Assembly: GCF_003182595.1 (NCBI RefSeq) | Contig: NZ_PDNZ01000004.1 | Location: 248,001-312,000, forward strand | Length of the DNA stretch: 64,000 nt | Source: Prosthecochloris marina | GTDB taxonomy: Bacteria; Bacteroidota; Chlorobiia; Chlorobiales; Chlorobiaceae | Reading direction: 5' to 3' | Shown: piece by piece, positions 55,994-64,000 of the stretch | How positions within the stretch are numbered: position 1 is the first letter of the stretch | Layout: each line of letters starts with the position of its first letter | Position numbers and translations under genes: made by a program | Notes under the pieces: model-generated | The model's input: the letters and a program-made list of their open reading frames with translations, nothing else | What the model was told of the DNA's origin: nothing | Databases searched by the model: none

Positions 55994-57310
55994 TCAGGCG
56001 ATTTTTTTCTTTTTGCCGTCTTCGAAATAAAATTCAGGCTCACCTTCTCCTGTAATCACCGCTTCGGTAATCACGCACTTCTGCACACCGTTCATCGATG
56101 GCAGCTCGAACATGATGTCGATCATGATGCCTTCCAATACGGAACGCAAGGCTCTCGCACCGGTTCCTCTTTCTATGGCTATTTCCACGACCTTGTCAAG
56201 CGCATTATCTTCAAAAACCAGTTCACACTCCTCCATTTCAAACAGCTTTCTGTACTGCTTGACAAGCGCATTTTTCGGCTCGACAAGTATGTTGCGCAGT
56301 GCTTTTTCGTCAAGTGGGTCGAGTGTGGAAATAACAGGCAGACGACCGATGAATTCAGGTATCAGGCCATATTCATGCAGATCGTCCTGGGATACTTCCT
56401 TAAGAATTTCAGGATCGGATTCAAGCTGCTGTGCCTTGACTTTCGTTCCAAACCCGATAGAAGCTTTTGCAACCCTGCGGCCAATGATCTTGTCAAGGCC
56501 TTCAAAGGCGCCGCCGCAGATAAAAAGAATATTTTTCGTATTCACATTGATAAGCTGCTGCTCGGGATGTTTTCTGCCGCCTCTCGGTGGTACCCCGACA
56601 ACCGCTCCTTCGAGAATTTTCAACAGTGCCTGCTGCACGCCTTCCCCGGATACATCACGGGTGATGGAAACATTGGCTGATTTCCGGGCAATCTTGTCAA
56701 TCTCATCGACATAGATAATACCCTTTTCAGCTCTTTCAAGGTTGAAATCGGACGCCTGCAGCAAACGGGCAAGAATCGTTTCGACATCGTCTCCAACATA
56801 GCCCGCTTCCGTCAGGGATGTTGCATCAACGATGGTAAATGGAACCTCGAGAAGGTTTGCCAGCGTTTGGGCAAGCAGAGTTTTTCCGGTTCCTGTTGGA
56901 CCTATAAGTAGAATATTGCTTTTCTCAATCACTACATCATCGTCCTCATGCACCCATTCCTGCGACTCGATCCGCTTGTAGTGGTTATACACCGCCACAG
57001 CCAGTGATTTCCTGGCTCTTTCCTGGCCGATAACATACTGGCCGAGAGATTCCATAATGGATTTCGGAGAAATCAGACGTGGCTGAAAAGGCTGATTGCC
57101 TGCTGGTGCAGACGGTTTTATCGCGCTGATCTCCTTACGAAGGATTTCTACGGAACTCATGATGCATCGGTCGCAGATAAATGCATTGGGACCTGCAACC
57201 ATGCTGTTCACCTCATCACTCCCTCTTCCACAGAAAGAGCACACCACGACGTCATTTCCGCCACCACCTGGCTTTCTTTTTCCTTTCATCCCGTCATTTT
57301 CCTTTGACAT
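55994..57310 (-). CDS. clpX: ATP-dependent Clp protease ATP-binding subunit ClpX
   Basis: The AAA+ unfoldase that feeds substrates to ClpP. The 438-residue product has the N-terminal zinc domain ([13 protein letters not shown] ... FICDRCI), Walker A GPTGTGKT (about 130), the pore loop GYVGDD, Walker [10 protein letters not shown] and the sensor 2 region [10 protein letters not shown]. An IGF-like loop segment for ClpP docking reads VKASIGFG-like ([11 protein letters not shown]). clpP is not adjacent; the gene ends a run from gltB. Confidence 0.97.
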   Translation of the reverse strand: MSKENDGMKGKRKPGGGGNDVVVCSFCGRGSDEVNSMVAGPNAFICDRCIMSSVEILRKEISAIKPSAPAGNQPFQPRLISPKSIMESLGQYVIGQERARKSLAVAVYNHYKRIESQEWVHEDDDVVIEKSNILLIGPTGTGKTLLAQTLANLLEVPFTIVDATSLTEAGYVGDDVETILARLLQASDFNLERAEKGIIYVDEIDKIARKSANVSITRDVSGEGVQQALLKILEGAVVGVPPRGGRKHPEQQLINVNTKNILFICGGAFEGLDKIIGRRVAKASIGFGTKVKAQQLESDPEILKEVSQDDLHEYGLIPEFIGRLPVISTLDPLDEKALRNILVEPKNALVKQYRKLFEMEECELVFEDNALDKVVEIAIERGTGARALRSVLEGIMIDIMFELPSMNGVQKCVITEAVITGEGEPEFYFEDGKKKKIA

Positions 57311-57324
57311 AGTAAGTCCTCCCC

Positions 57325-57594
57325 TTAAAAACCCATCCTTGCCAGACTGTCAAGAACGTGCTGTATTACAATCGATAGTTTGGGATGGTCTTCTTCAAAA
57401 TGATCAAGAGCATTGCCCAAACGCTCTGTCAATCCATCCTGCTCATCTTCTATAACCACCTCTTCATGAACGAGTCTGCCGATATCCTTTTTAAGATCGG
57501 TCAGCACCTCTCCGGTGCGCTCATCAACCGTTTCGGTTTGTTCGAGCTCTTCGTGCAACTGCACGAGCAACTCCTGTAATCTCTGCTTTTCCAT
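57325..57594 (-). CDS. DUF4404 family protein
   Basis: An 89-residue acidic, all-helical protein: [21 protein letters not shown], then [19 protein letters not shown] and the C-terminal [20 protein letters not shown], the DUF4404 plan. The function of the family is unknown. The start at 57594 fits the family; the frame is open 12 codons further. It sits 17 bp after gltD and 14 bp before clpX, so all are probably on one transcript. Confidence 0.8.
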   Translation of the reverse strand: MEKQRLQELLVQLHEELEQTETVDERTGEVLTDLKKDIGRLVHEEVVIEDEQDGLTERLGNALDHFEEDHPKLSIVIQHVLDSLARMGF

Positions 57595-57611
57595 GCAAAA
57601 AAAAGTTATGG

Positions 57612-59087
57612 TCAAGGAAGGTTTGTACACCCCATCAGGTAACGATCACACTCCCGAGCTGCAGCGCGGCCTTCATTGATTGCCCATACAATCAGACTCT
57701 GGCCTCTGCGTGCGTCACCGGCAGCAAAAACTTTTACCATACTGGTTCTGAAGTCCCCATACTCAGCTTTTATATTGGAACGTTCTCCCTGCTCAACTTT
57801 CAACTGTTGTAATAACCCCTCTTCCGGCCCTAAAAATCCCATGGCAAGAAGAATCATATCCGCAGGGATAGTTTCTTCGGTTCCGAAAACAGGTTCGGGT
57901 ATCCAACGCTCCTCTTTTTTCACCCATTCAACCTGACAGACTTCGATCCCGGTCAAATGCCCGTTAGTATCACCAAGAAGTTTTTGAGTCATGACGCTGT
58001 AACGGCGAGGATCGTCCCCTTGAACGGCTGCAGCTTCTTCCTGCCCGTAATCAACCTTGATGGTTTTAGGCCATTCGGGCCAAGGGTTATCCGGCTGGCG
58101 CTCCAGTGGTGGTTCGGGCATAATCTCGAGCTGTACAACACTTTTACATCCCTGACGGATCGACGTGGCAACACAGTCGGTTCCGGTATCACCCCCACCT
58201 ATGACAACAACAGCTTTATCCTTTGCATTTATCTTCGGTTCATCGCCGTCCAGCACAGCTTTCGTGCTTGAACGAAGGTAATCCATAGCAAAATACACAC
58301 CTTTATTGCCTCGGCCTTCAACATCGAGGTCTCTCGGCTTTGTCGCTCCAGTACAGAGAACAACCGCATCAAACTCTTCGAGCAGCTTTTCCGCGGAATA
58401 ATCTTTTCCGACCTCAGTGTTCACAACAAAGGTAACTCCCTCTTCTTCCATGAGGTCGATACGTCGCTGAACAACACTTTCCTTATCGAGTTTCATGTTC
58501 GGGATACCGTACATGAGCAGCCCCCCGATTCTGTCGTCACGCTCAAAAACTGTGACGTTGTGTCCCGCTCTGTTCAGCTGATCTGCACAGGCAAGACCTG
58601 CAGGGCCCGAACCGACAATCGCCACGCGCTTTTCGGTCCGCTTTGCAACCTCACAAGGCTTTACCCAGCCCTGCTCAAAAGCGTGCTCGATAATGATGCA
58701 CTCTATGTTCTTGATGGTCACCGGCGGCTCGATGATCCCGAGAACACATGAACCTTCACACGGTGCAGGACAAACTCGCCCGGTAAACTCAGGAAAATTA
58801 TTCGTCTTCATAAGCCGCTCGAATGCTTCGCGCCAGAACCCCCTGTAGACATGATCGTTCCACTCGGGAATCAGGTTATGAATCGGACATCCCGATGTCA
58901 TCCCGCTAAGCATAATACCGGTATGACAGTAAGGTGTACCACAGTCCATACAACGAGCCCCCTGCTCACGCAGAGCTTCTTCCGGCATTTCCTTGTGGAA
59001 TTCTTTCCAGTCCTTTATACGCTCGAGCGGTTGCCTGTCTTCGGGGACCGCCCTCTCATATTCTAAAAATCCTTTTACTTTACCCAT
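57612..59087 (-). CDS. gltD: Glutamate synthase, small (beta) subunit
   Basis: Passes electrons from NADPH to the large subunit through FAD and 4Fe-4S clusters. The 491-residue product has N-terminal cluster cysteines ([27 protein letters not shown]), the FAD site [16 protein letters not shown] (about 150) and the NADPH site [12 protein letters not shown] (about 285), and ends in [13 protein letters not shown]. It follows gltB by 46 bp. Confidence 0.97.
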   Translation of the reverse strand: MGKVKGFLEYERAVPEDRQPLERIKDWKEFHKEMPEEALREQGARCMDCGTPYCHTGIMLSGMTSGCPIHNLIPEWNDHVYRGFWREAFERLMKTNNFPEFTGRVCPAPCEGSCVLGIIEPPVTIKNIECIIIEHAFEQGWVKPCEVAKRTEKRVAIVGSGPAGLACADQLNRAGHNVTVFERDDRIGGLLMYGIPNMKLDKESVVQRRIDLMEEEGVTFVVNTEVGKDYSAEKLLEEFDAVVLCTGATKPRDLDVEGRGNKGVYFAMDYLRSSTKAVLDGDEPKINAKDKAVVVIGGGDTGTDCVATSIRQGCKSVVQLEIMPEPPLERQPDNPWPEWPKTIKVDYGQEEAAAVQGDDPRRYSVMTQKLLGDTNGHLTGIEVCQVEWVKKEERWIPEPVFGTEETIPADMILLAMGFLGPEEGLLQQLKVEQGERSNIKAEYGDFRTSMVKVFAAGDARRGQSLIVWAINEGRAAARECDRYLMGCTNLP

Positions 59088-59133
59088 ATACCACTTAATT
59101 CATTTAACAGGGTCCTGATGCTTTTTCTCTACC

Positions 59134-62100
59134 TCAGTTTCCGGAGACACGTGCCGGATCGTGAACATTCTTTTCGAATGCAGCCATTATAGCTTCATCA
59201 CCGGCCATTCCTTCTTTCATGACGCTCTCCATGGCCTCCATCGCACGTTTGTAATCATGCGGATACACCTTTACAAAACGTTTTCTGGCTTCTTGCCATT
59301 CCTCGAGTATCCCTGCCGCAAGAGAGCTACCGGTATATTCATAATGCCGCTCTATCATAGCACGTAGTTTTGCTAACTCATGTTCATCGTCGATCTCATA
59401 GAGACCGACCATCTGGCAATTACAACGCTGCTCGAATGTTCCGTCTTTATCGTAGACAAATGCAGCACCGCCTGACATACCTGCCGCGAAATTCTTTCCT
59501 GTCGTGCCGAGAATAACAACCGTACCACCGGTCATATACTCACAGCAATGATCGCCGACAGCTTCGACAACTGCCTCGAGACCGCTGTTGCGGACACAGA
59601 AACGCTCACCGGCCATTCCGCGGATATAGGCTTCGCCGGATATCGCTCCGTAAAAGGCGACGTTGCCGATGATAATGTTTTCTTCAGGCGAAAAGGTTGA
59701 CTGTTTTGGAGGATAGGTAATAATCCTGCCTCCCGACAAGCCCTTTCCAAGATAATCGTTTGCGTCACCTTCGAGTTCGAGCGTCATTCCCTTTGGAATG
59801 AAGGCACCGAGACTTTGCCCGGCTGAGCCGTAAAACTTGATATGGATCGTATCGTCGGGCAATCCCCCGCCACCATGGGCTTTTGTCACTTCATTACCGA
59901 CAATGGTACCGACAACACGGTCTGTGTTGTGAATCGGGAGTGTCGTGTTGACTTTTTCTTTCCTCTTGATAGCCGGTTCACAAATTTTGAGAAGAGTTTT
60001 GATGTCGAGCGAATTACCTATCCCATGATCCTGTCGGGAAGTATTGTACAAGCTTTCGCCCTCTTCACCGGGTTCCGCTTTGTAAAGAATTTTCGAGAGA
60101 TCGACCCCTTCGGCTTTCCAATGCCTGACAGCTTTTTTCATCTCGAGCTTTTCAGTACGCCCTACAAGCTCGTTAAGTGTCCGAACCCCCATCTCCGCCA
60201 TATATTCGCGGACCCCTTCGGCAAGAAAACGCATAAAATTCTCAACGTGCTCCGGTTTTCCGGTAAAGTTTTTCCTGAGCTCCGGATTTTGAGTAGCAAC
60301 ACCTACCGGGCAGGAGTCTTCCTGACAAGCACGCATCATGATGCACCCCATAACGACAAGAGCCGTTGTGGCAAAACCGAACTCCTCAGCGCCAAGCAGC
60401 GCAGCGATGATGATATCCCGGGCGGTTTTCATCTGACCGTCGGCTTCAACGATTATACGGCTTCTGAGATTGTTGAGTACCAGGGTCTGATGCGTTTCAG
60501 CAAGCCCAAGCTCCCAAGGCATCCCGGCATGCATGATACTGGAGAGAGGAGAAGCCCCTGTACCACCGTCATGACCGCTGATCAGTACAACATCCGCGTG
60601 CGCCTTCGCTACTCCTGCGGCGATGGTACCAACCCCGACTGTTGAAACAAGCTTAACATTGATACGCGCTTTGCGATTGGCATTTTTAAGATCGTGTATC
60701 AACTGCGCAAGATCCTCGATAGAATAGATATCGTGGTGCGGTGGAGGAGAAATCAGCCCGACTCCGGGAGTTGAATGACGAGTCTTGGCAATCCACGGGT
60801 AAACTTTGGTGCCCGGAAGCTGTCCGCCTTCTCCCGGTTTCGCCCCCTGAGCCATTTTTATCTGGATCTCTTTCGCATTGGTCAGATATTCGCTGGTCAC
60901 CCCGAAACGTCCCGAAGCAACCTGCTTGATTGCAGACATTCTCGAGTCACCATTCGACTCCGGCAGAAAACGATCGGTCTCCTCACCCCCTTCTCCGGTA
61001 TTGCTTTTTCCGCCGAGGCGGTTCATGGCGATCGCCAGTGTTTCATGAGCCTCCTTGCTGATGGAACCGTATGACATAGCACCGGTTTTGAACCGTTTGA
61101 CAATATTTTCCACCGGTTCCACCTCTTCAATCGGAACAGGAGTTTTGCTGAACCTGATAGCCATAAGACCGCGAAGCGTAAAGAGCTCTTCACTTTGTTC
61201 GTCGATCAGACTCTCATATTTCTTGAACATATCGTAATCCCCGGTACGGCATGCATACTGCAGTATGTGGATTGCCTCAGGGCTTAACAGGTGTCCTTCC
61301 CCATCGTGCCGCCATTTTCTTTCACCGCCACTTTCAAGCCCAGGGTCAACATCGTTTCCTGATACTGGAAATGCCGCTTCATAGCGCTTGCGAACCTCTT
61401 TTGCAATCAAGTCGATGCCGATACCCTCTATCCGTGAAGGAGTTCTGGGAAAATATGAATCCACAAGCCGTGAATTGAGCCCTACAGCTTCAAAAATCTG
61501 GGCGCCACTGTAACTCTGAACCGTTGAAATACCCATTTTGGCCATAGTCTTCACAACCCCTTTGACAATGGCTTTGATATAGTTTTTCACGGATGTCTCG
61601 GCATCCTGATTCGGAATCTGTCCTTTGTCAACAAACTCTCGAATCGACTCAAGTGCCAGATAGGGATTGATCGCCCCCACCCCGTAACCGATCAACAAGG
61701 CATAATGATGCACCGTTCTCGGTTCTGCAGACTCGAGAACGAGTCCTGTTTTCGTTCGCAGACCGGCATTGATCAGAAAATGATGAACCCCTGAAGCAGC
61801 AAGCAGTGCAGGAATAGGAGCGTGCATTTCATCAACCCCTCCCTTATCGGAAAGAATGATCAGGTTGGCCCCTTGAGTAATTTCCTGTTCGCATTGACGG
61901 CAGATATCCTGCATCGCGTTGTCGATCCCCTTACCGTCATCCTCGATCTTATAAAATATCGGGATGGTAACCGCCTTGAAACCCGGCTGATTTATGCTGC
62001 GTATCTTGTCCAGCTCTTCATCGGTAAGCACAGGACGATCGATTTTAAGCCTGTGACAGTTTTCTTCTGTAGGTTCGAGCAGGTTCCCTTCTGAACCAAG

Positions 62101-63738
62101 CATGACTATTGTCGAAGTAATGACCTCTTCCCTGATAGAATCGATCGGGGGATTGGTAACCTGCGCAAACAGCTGCTTGAAGTAATCATAAAGCAGCTTC
62201 GGCCTGTTCGAAAGCGCAGCAAGAGGGACATCGTGTCCCATAGACCCAACTCTTTCCACTCCGTTGGTTGCCATCGGAACGAGATGAAGAGCAATATCCT
62301 CCTGGGTGTATCCGTAAAGCTTCTGATGAGCCAATAGATCAAGCTTGCTTTCATCTTGCTTTTCAAGAGCATTGCCGGAAAGAGACTCGAGTTCCAGCAA
62401 GTGCTTTTGGAGCCATTTCGAATAAGGCATTTCCTTGGCGATTGTCTCCTTGATTTCTTCATCGGAGATAATGCGCCCTTGCGCTGTATCGACAAGAAAC
62501 ATTTTGCCTGGCTGCAAACGGTCTTTCCTGAGAATCCGTTCGGGCTCTATATCGAGCACACCGGCCTCGGACGCCATAACGACCAGGTCATCTTTGGTGA
62601 TATAATAGCGTGACGGCCGTAATCCGTTACGATCGAGAATAGCTCCGATCTGAACACCGTCGGTGAAAGCAACAGAAGCCGGCCCGTCCCAGGGCTCCAT
62701 CAAACAACTGTGATATTCATAAAATGCCTTCTTTTCTTCATCCATGTCGCTGCTGCCGTTCCATGGTTCCGGAATCAGCATCATCGCAGCGTGTGCCAGA
62801 GAACGGCCGCTTAACGCCAACAGTTCAAAAACATTGTCGAGGATGGCGGAATCACTCCCGTCCTCCATAATAACAGGCTTGATATGTTCTATACTGCTGC
62901 CAAACAGCTTGGACTCGAACATCTTTTCCCTGGCCTTCATCCAGTTGATGTTCCCTCGAAGCGTATTGATCTCTCCGTTATGGCTGAGAAAACGATATGG
63001 ATGTGAGCGGTCCCAGCTCGGAAACGTATTGGTGCTGAACCTGGAGTGCACCATGGCGATGGCGCTTTTCACGTCGGAATCGTTCAGTTCAGGATAAAAA
63101 AGCGACACCTGCTCTGGAAGCAGCATTCCCTTATATACTATCGTTCGGTGAGAAAGACTGCTTATATAAAAATAATTGCTGCCAAGGAGCCCTGCGGTAT
63201 ACTTGACTCTTTTGGTAATCCTGCGCCGTATGACATAGAGCTTTCTGCCAAACTCCTCATCCGAAGCAATATCTTTTCCTTTACCGACAAAAAACATCTT
63301 GACCACCGGCTCCTGGGACTTTGCGGTTTTCCCCAGAGAATCGTTGCATGTCGGCACTTTTCTGAGGCCGAGAAATTTTTGTCCTTCTGCCTGAACCATC
63401 TGACGGCAGATATCCTCTATAGCCCTGCGCTGAGAAATATCAGGTGGCATGAATGCCATCCCAACGGCATAATCACCTTCAGAAGGAAGCTCGATTCCTC
63501 TCTCCTCACAGACCTTTCTTAAAAACCTGTCGGGAATCTGTAAAAGAATACCGGAACCATCTCCGGTATTGTTCTCGCATCCGCAAGCACCGCGATGCTT
63601 CATCTTCTCAAGCACTTCCAAACCTTGCTGCACTATCTCATGAGACCGTACACCTTTTATATTGGCCACAAAACCCACGCCACAGGCATCATGTTCAAAA
63701 CGTGGGTCATAGAGCCCTGCTGCTTGCTTTGCTTTCAT
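59134..63738 (-). CDS. gltB: Glutamate synthase, large (alpha) subunit
   Basis: Makes glutamate from glutamine and 2-oxoglutarate, the main ammonia assimilation route with glutamine synthetase. The 1534-residue product is full length. The Ntn glutaminase nucleophile is the cysteine in [10 protein letters not shown] (about residue 19), so an 18-residue propeptide must be removed. The synthase domain has the FMN/2-oxoglutarate region with [10 protein letters not shown] and [13 protein letters not shown]; the 3Fe-4S ligands are in [17 protein letters not shown] (CX5CX4C). The glycine-rich C-terminal beta-helix ([28 protein letters not shown]) is complete. gltD follows on the same transcript. Confidence 0.98.
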   Translation of the reverse strand: MKAKQAAGLYDPRFEHDACGVGFVANIKGVRSHEIVQQGLEVLEKMKHRGACGCENNTGDGSGILLQIPDRFLRKVCEERGIELPSEGDYAVGMAFMPPDISQRRAIEDICRQMVQAEGQKFLGLRKVPTCNDSLGKTAKSQEPVVKMFFVGKGKDIASDEEFGRKLYVIRRRITKRVKYTAGLLGSNYFYISSLSHRTIVYKGMLLPEQVSLFYPELNDSDVKSAIAMVHSRFSTNTFPSWDRSHPYRFLSHNGEINTLRGNINWMKAREKMFESKLFGSSIEHIKPVIMEDGSDSAILDNVFELLALSGRSLAHAAMMLIPEPWNGSSDMDEEKKAFYEYHSCLMEPWDGPASVAFTDGVQIGAILDRNGLRPSRYYITKDDLVVMASEAGVLDIEPERILRKDRLQPGKMFLVDTAQGRIISDEEIKETIAKEMPYSKWLQKHLLELESLSGNALEKQDESKLDLLAHQKLYGYTQEDIALHLVPMATNGVERVGSMGHDVPLAALSNRPKLLYDYFKQLFAQVTNPPIDSIREEVITSTIVMLGSEGNLLEPTEENCHRLKIDRPVLTDEELDKIRSINQPGFKAVTIPIFYKIEDDGKGIDNAMQDICRQCEQEITQGANLIILSDKGGVDEMHAPIPALLAASGVHHFLINAGLRTKTGLVLESAEPRTVHHYALLIGYGVGAINPYLALESIREFVDKGQIPNQDAETSVKNYIKAIVKGVVKTMAKMGISTVQSYSGAQIFEAVGLNSRLVDSYFPRTPSRIEGIGIDLIAKEVRKRYEAAFPVSGNDVDPGLESGGERKWRHDGEGHLLSPEAIHILQYACRTGDYDMFKKYESLIDEQSEELFTLRGLMAIRFSKTPVPIEEVEPVENIVKRFKTGAMSYGSISKEAHETLAIAMNRLGGKSNTGEGGEETDRFLPESNGDSRMSAIKQVASGRFGVTSEYLTNAKEIQIKMAQGAKPGEGGQLPGTKVYPWIAKTRHSTPGVGLISPPPHHDIYSIEDLAQLIHDLKNANRKARINVKLVSTVGVGTIAAGVAKAHADVVLISGHDGGTGASPLSSIMHAGMPWELGLAETHQTLVLNNLRSRIIVEADGQMKTARDIIIAALLGAEEFGFATTALVVMGCIMMRACQEDSCPVGVATQNPELRKNFTGKPEHVENFMRFLAEGVREYMAEMGVRTLNELVGRTEKLEMKKAVRHWKAEGVDLSKILYKAEPGEEGESLYNTSRQDHGIGNSLDIKTLLKICEPAIKRKEKVNTTLPIHNTDRVVGTIVGNEVTKAHGGGGLPDDTIHIKFYGSAGQSLGAFIPKGMTLELEGDANDYLGKGLSGGRIITYPPKQSTFSPEENIIIGNVAFYGAISGEAYIRGMAGERFCVRNSGLEAVVEAVGDHCCEYMTGGTVVILGTTGKNFAAGMSGGAAFVYDKDGTFEQRCNCQMVGLYEIDDEHELAKLRAMIERHYEYTGSSLAAGILEEWQEARKRFVKVYPHDYKRAMEAMESVMKEGMAGDEAIMAAFEKNVHDPARVSGN

Positions 63739-63848
63739 ATCTCCAGCTACTTCTAATCTAAATTATTTACTAAAAAAGCGCTCTCAAATTTGAACTGGGG
63801 AATATAAACTTTTTCAAAGAATATCCCTGAGCCACCACTCCATCTCGA

Positions 63849-64000
63849 CTACGCTTTACCTTGATTCGCTACCGCGTTGATTGCTTTTTGGAGTGCATCC
63901 TGATCACCCAGGTAGTAACTTTTCAAGGGCTTCAGATCATCATCGAGTTCATATACGAGAGGAACCCCGGTTGGAATGTTCAGCCCCACGATTTCCTCGT
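63849..64000 (-). CDS. gpmA: 2,3-bisphosphoglycerate-dependent phosphoglycerate mutase, C-terminal end
   Basis: The last 50 codons of a gene that runs in from the right edge; the stop is at 63849-63851. The frame reads [20 protein letters not shown], then [15 protein letters not shown] and ends NQGKA. The LNIPTG-x-PLVYELD block is characteristic of the GpmA family, which interconverts 3- and 2-phosphoglycerate in gluconeogenesis and glycolysis. Catalytic histidines lie outside the window. Confidence 0.9.
   Translation of the reverse strand, partial: EEIVGLNIPTGVPLVYELDDDLKPLKSYYLGDQDALQKAINAVANQGKA

Overview
The window comes from a green sulfur bacterium (Chlorobiaceae). The left edge encodes the C-terminal 215 residues of the Fenna-Matthews-Olson bacteriochlorophyll a protein, a family found in Chlorobi and a few chloroacidobacteria. 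A small gene at 24867-25091 looks like a chlorosome envelope protein. From memory, the FMO sequence is closest to Prosthecochloris; that genus is an inference, not a search result.

Layout. 1-26,800 is mostly core: fmoA, a MerR regulator, an ABC exporter half, a B12/radical-SAM enzyme, mutS, rplU-rpmA, mdh, radC, a cold-shock protein, purH, purN-queE, a glycosyltransferase, nfo, ftsX, tRNA-Ala(GGC), purF, a DksA-like protein missing its zinc cysteines, a type-2 ileS, the chlorosome-like gene and two exported proteins of unknown role. 27,200-34,700 is a minus-strand envelope block: a multihaem cytochrome c with TPR repeats, two predicted outer-membrane barrels, a sulfatase and a large lipoprotein.

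35,445-45,810 is the most unusual part and looks like an undescribed biosynthetic cluster. On the plus strand a BKACE (DUF849) enzyme fused to a GNAT acetyltransferase is coupled by TAATG to an ATP-grasp ligase resembling the ATP-grasp half of cyanophycin synthetase. Facing it is a five-gene minus-strand operon with every junction overlapping or nearly so: a second ATP-grasp ligase, a radical SAM/SPASM enzyme, a family 2 glycosyltransferase, a nucleoside-phosphorylase-like protein and an SDR. Between the two arms lies a linear-amide hydrolase gene broken by one frameshift. I infer an amide- or peptide-like small molecule assembled by the two ligases and modified by acyl transfer, radical chemistry, glycosylation and redox steps; the product is unknown.

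46,200-55,940 is accessory DNA: hipBA behind a consensus promoter, a DUF4282 membrane protein, a decayed AbiEii copy and other remnants, an IS3-family element (49248-50509), an integron-cassette-like gene, a broken unknown gene, and a roughly 4 kb island. The island is bounded by a 40-bp copy of the 3' half of tRNA-Val(GAC) at 51902-51941 and the intact tRNA at 55864-55937. It carries an AbiE toxin-antitoxin pair, a DUF4405 cytochrome b plus cytochrome c operon, and a resolvase remnant.

55,994-64,000 returns to core genes on the minus strand: gltB-gltD-DUF4404-clpX as a close run, and the C-terminus of gpmA at the right edge.
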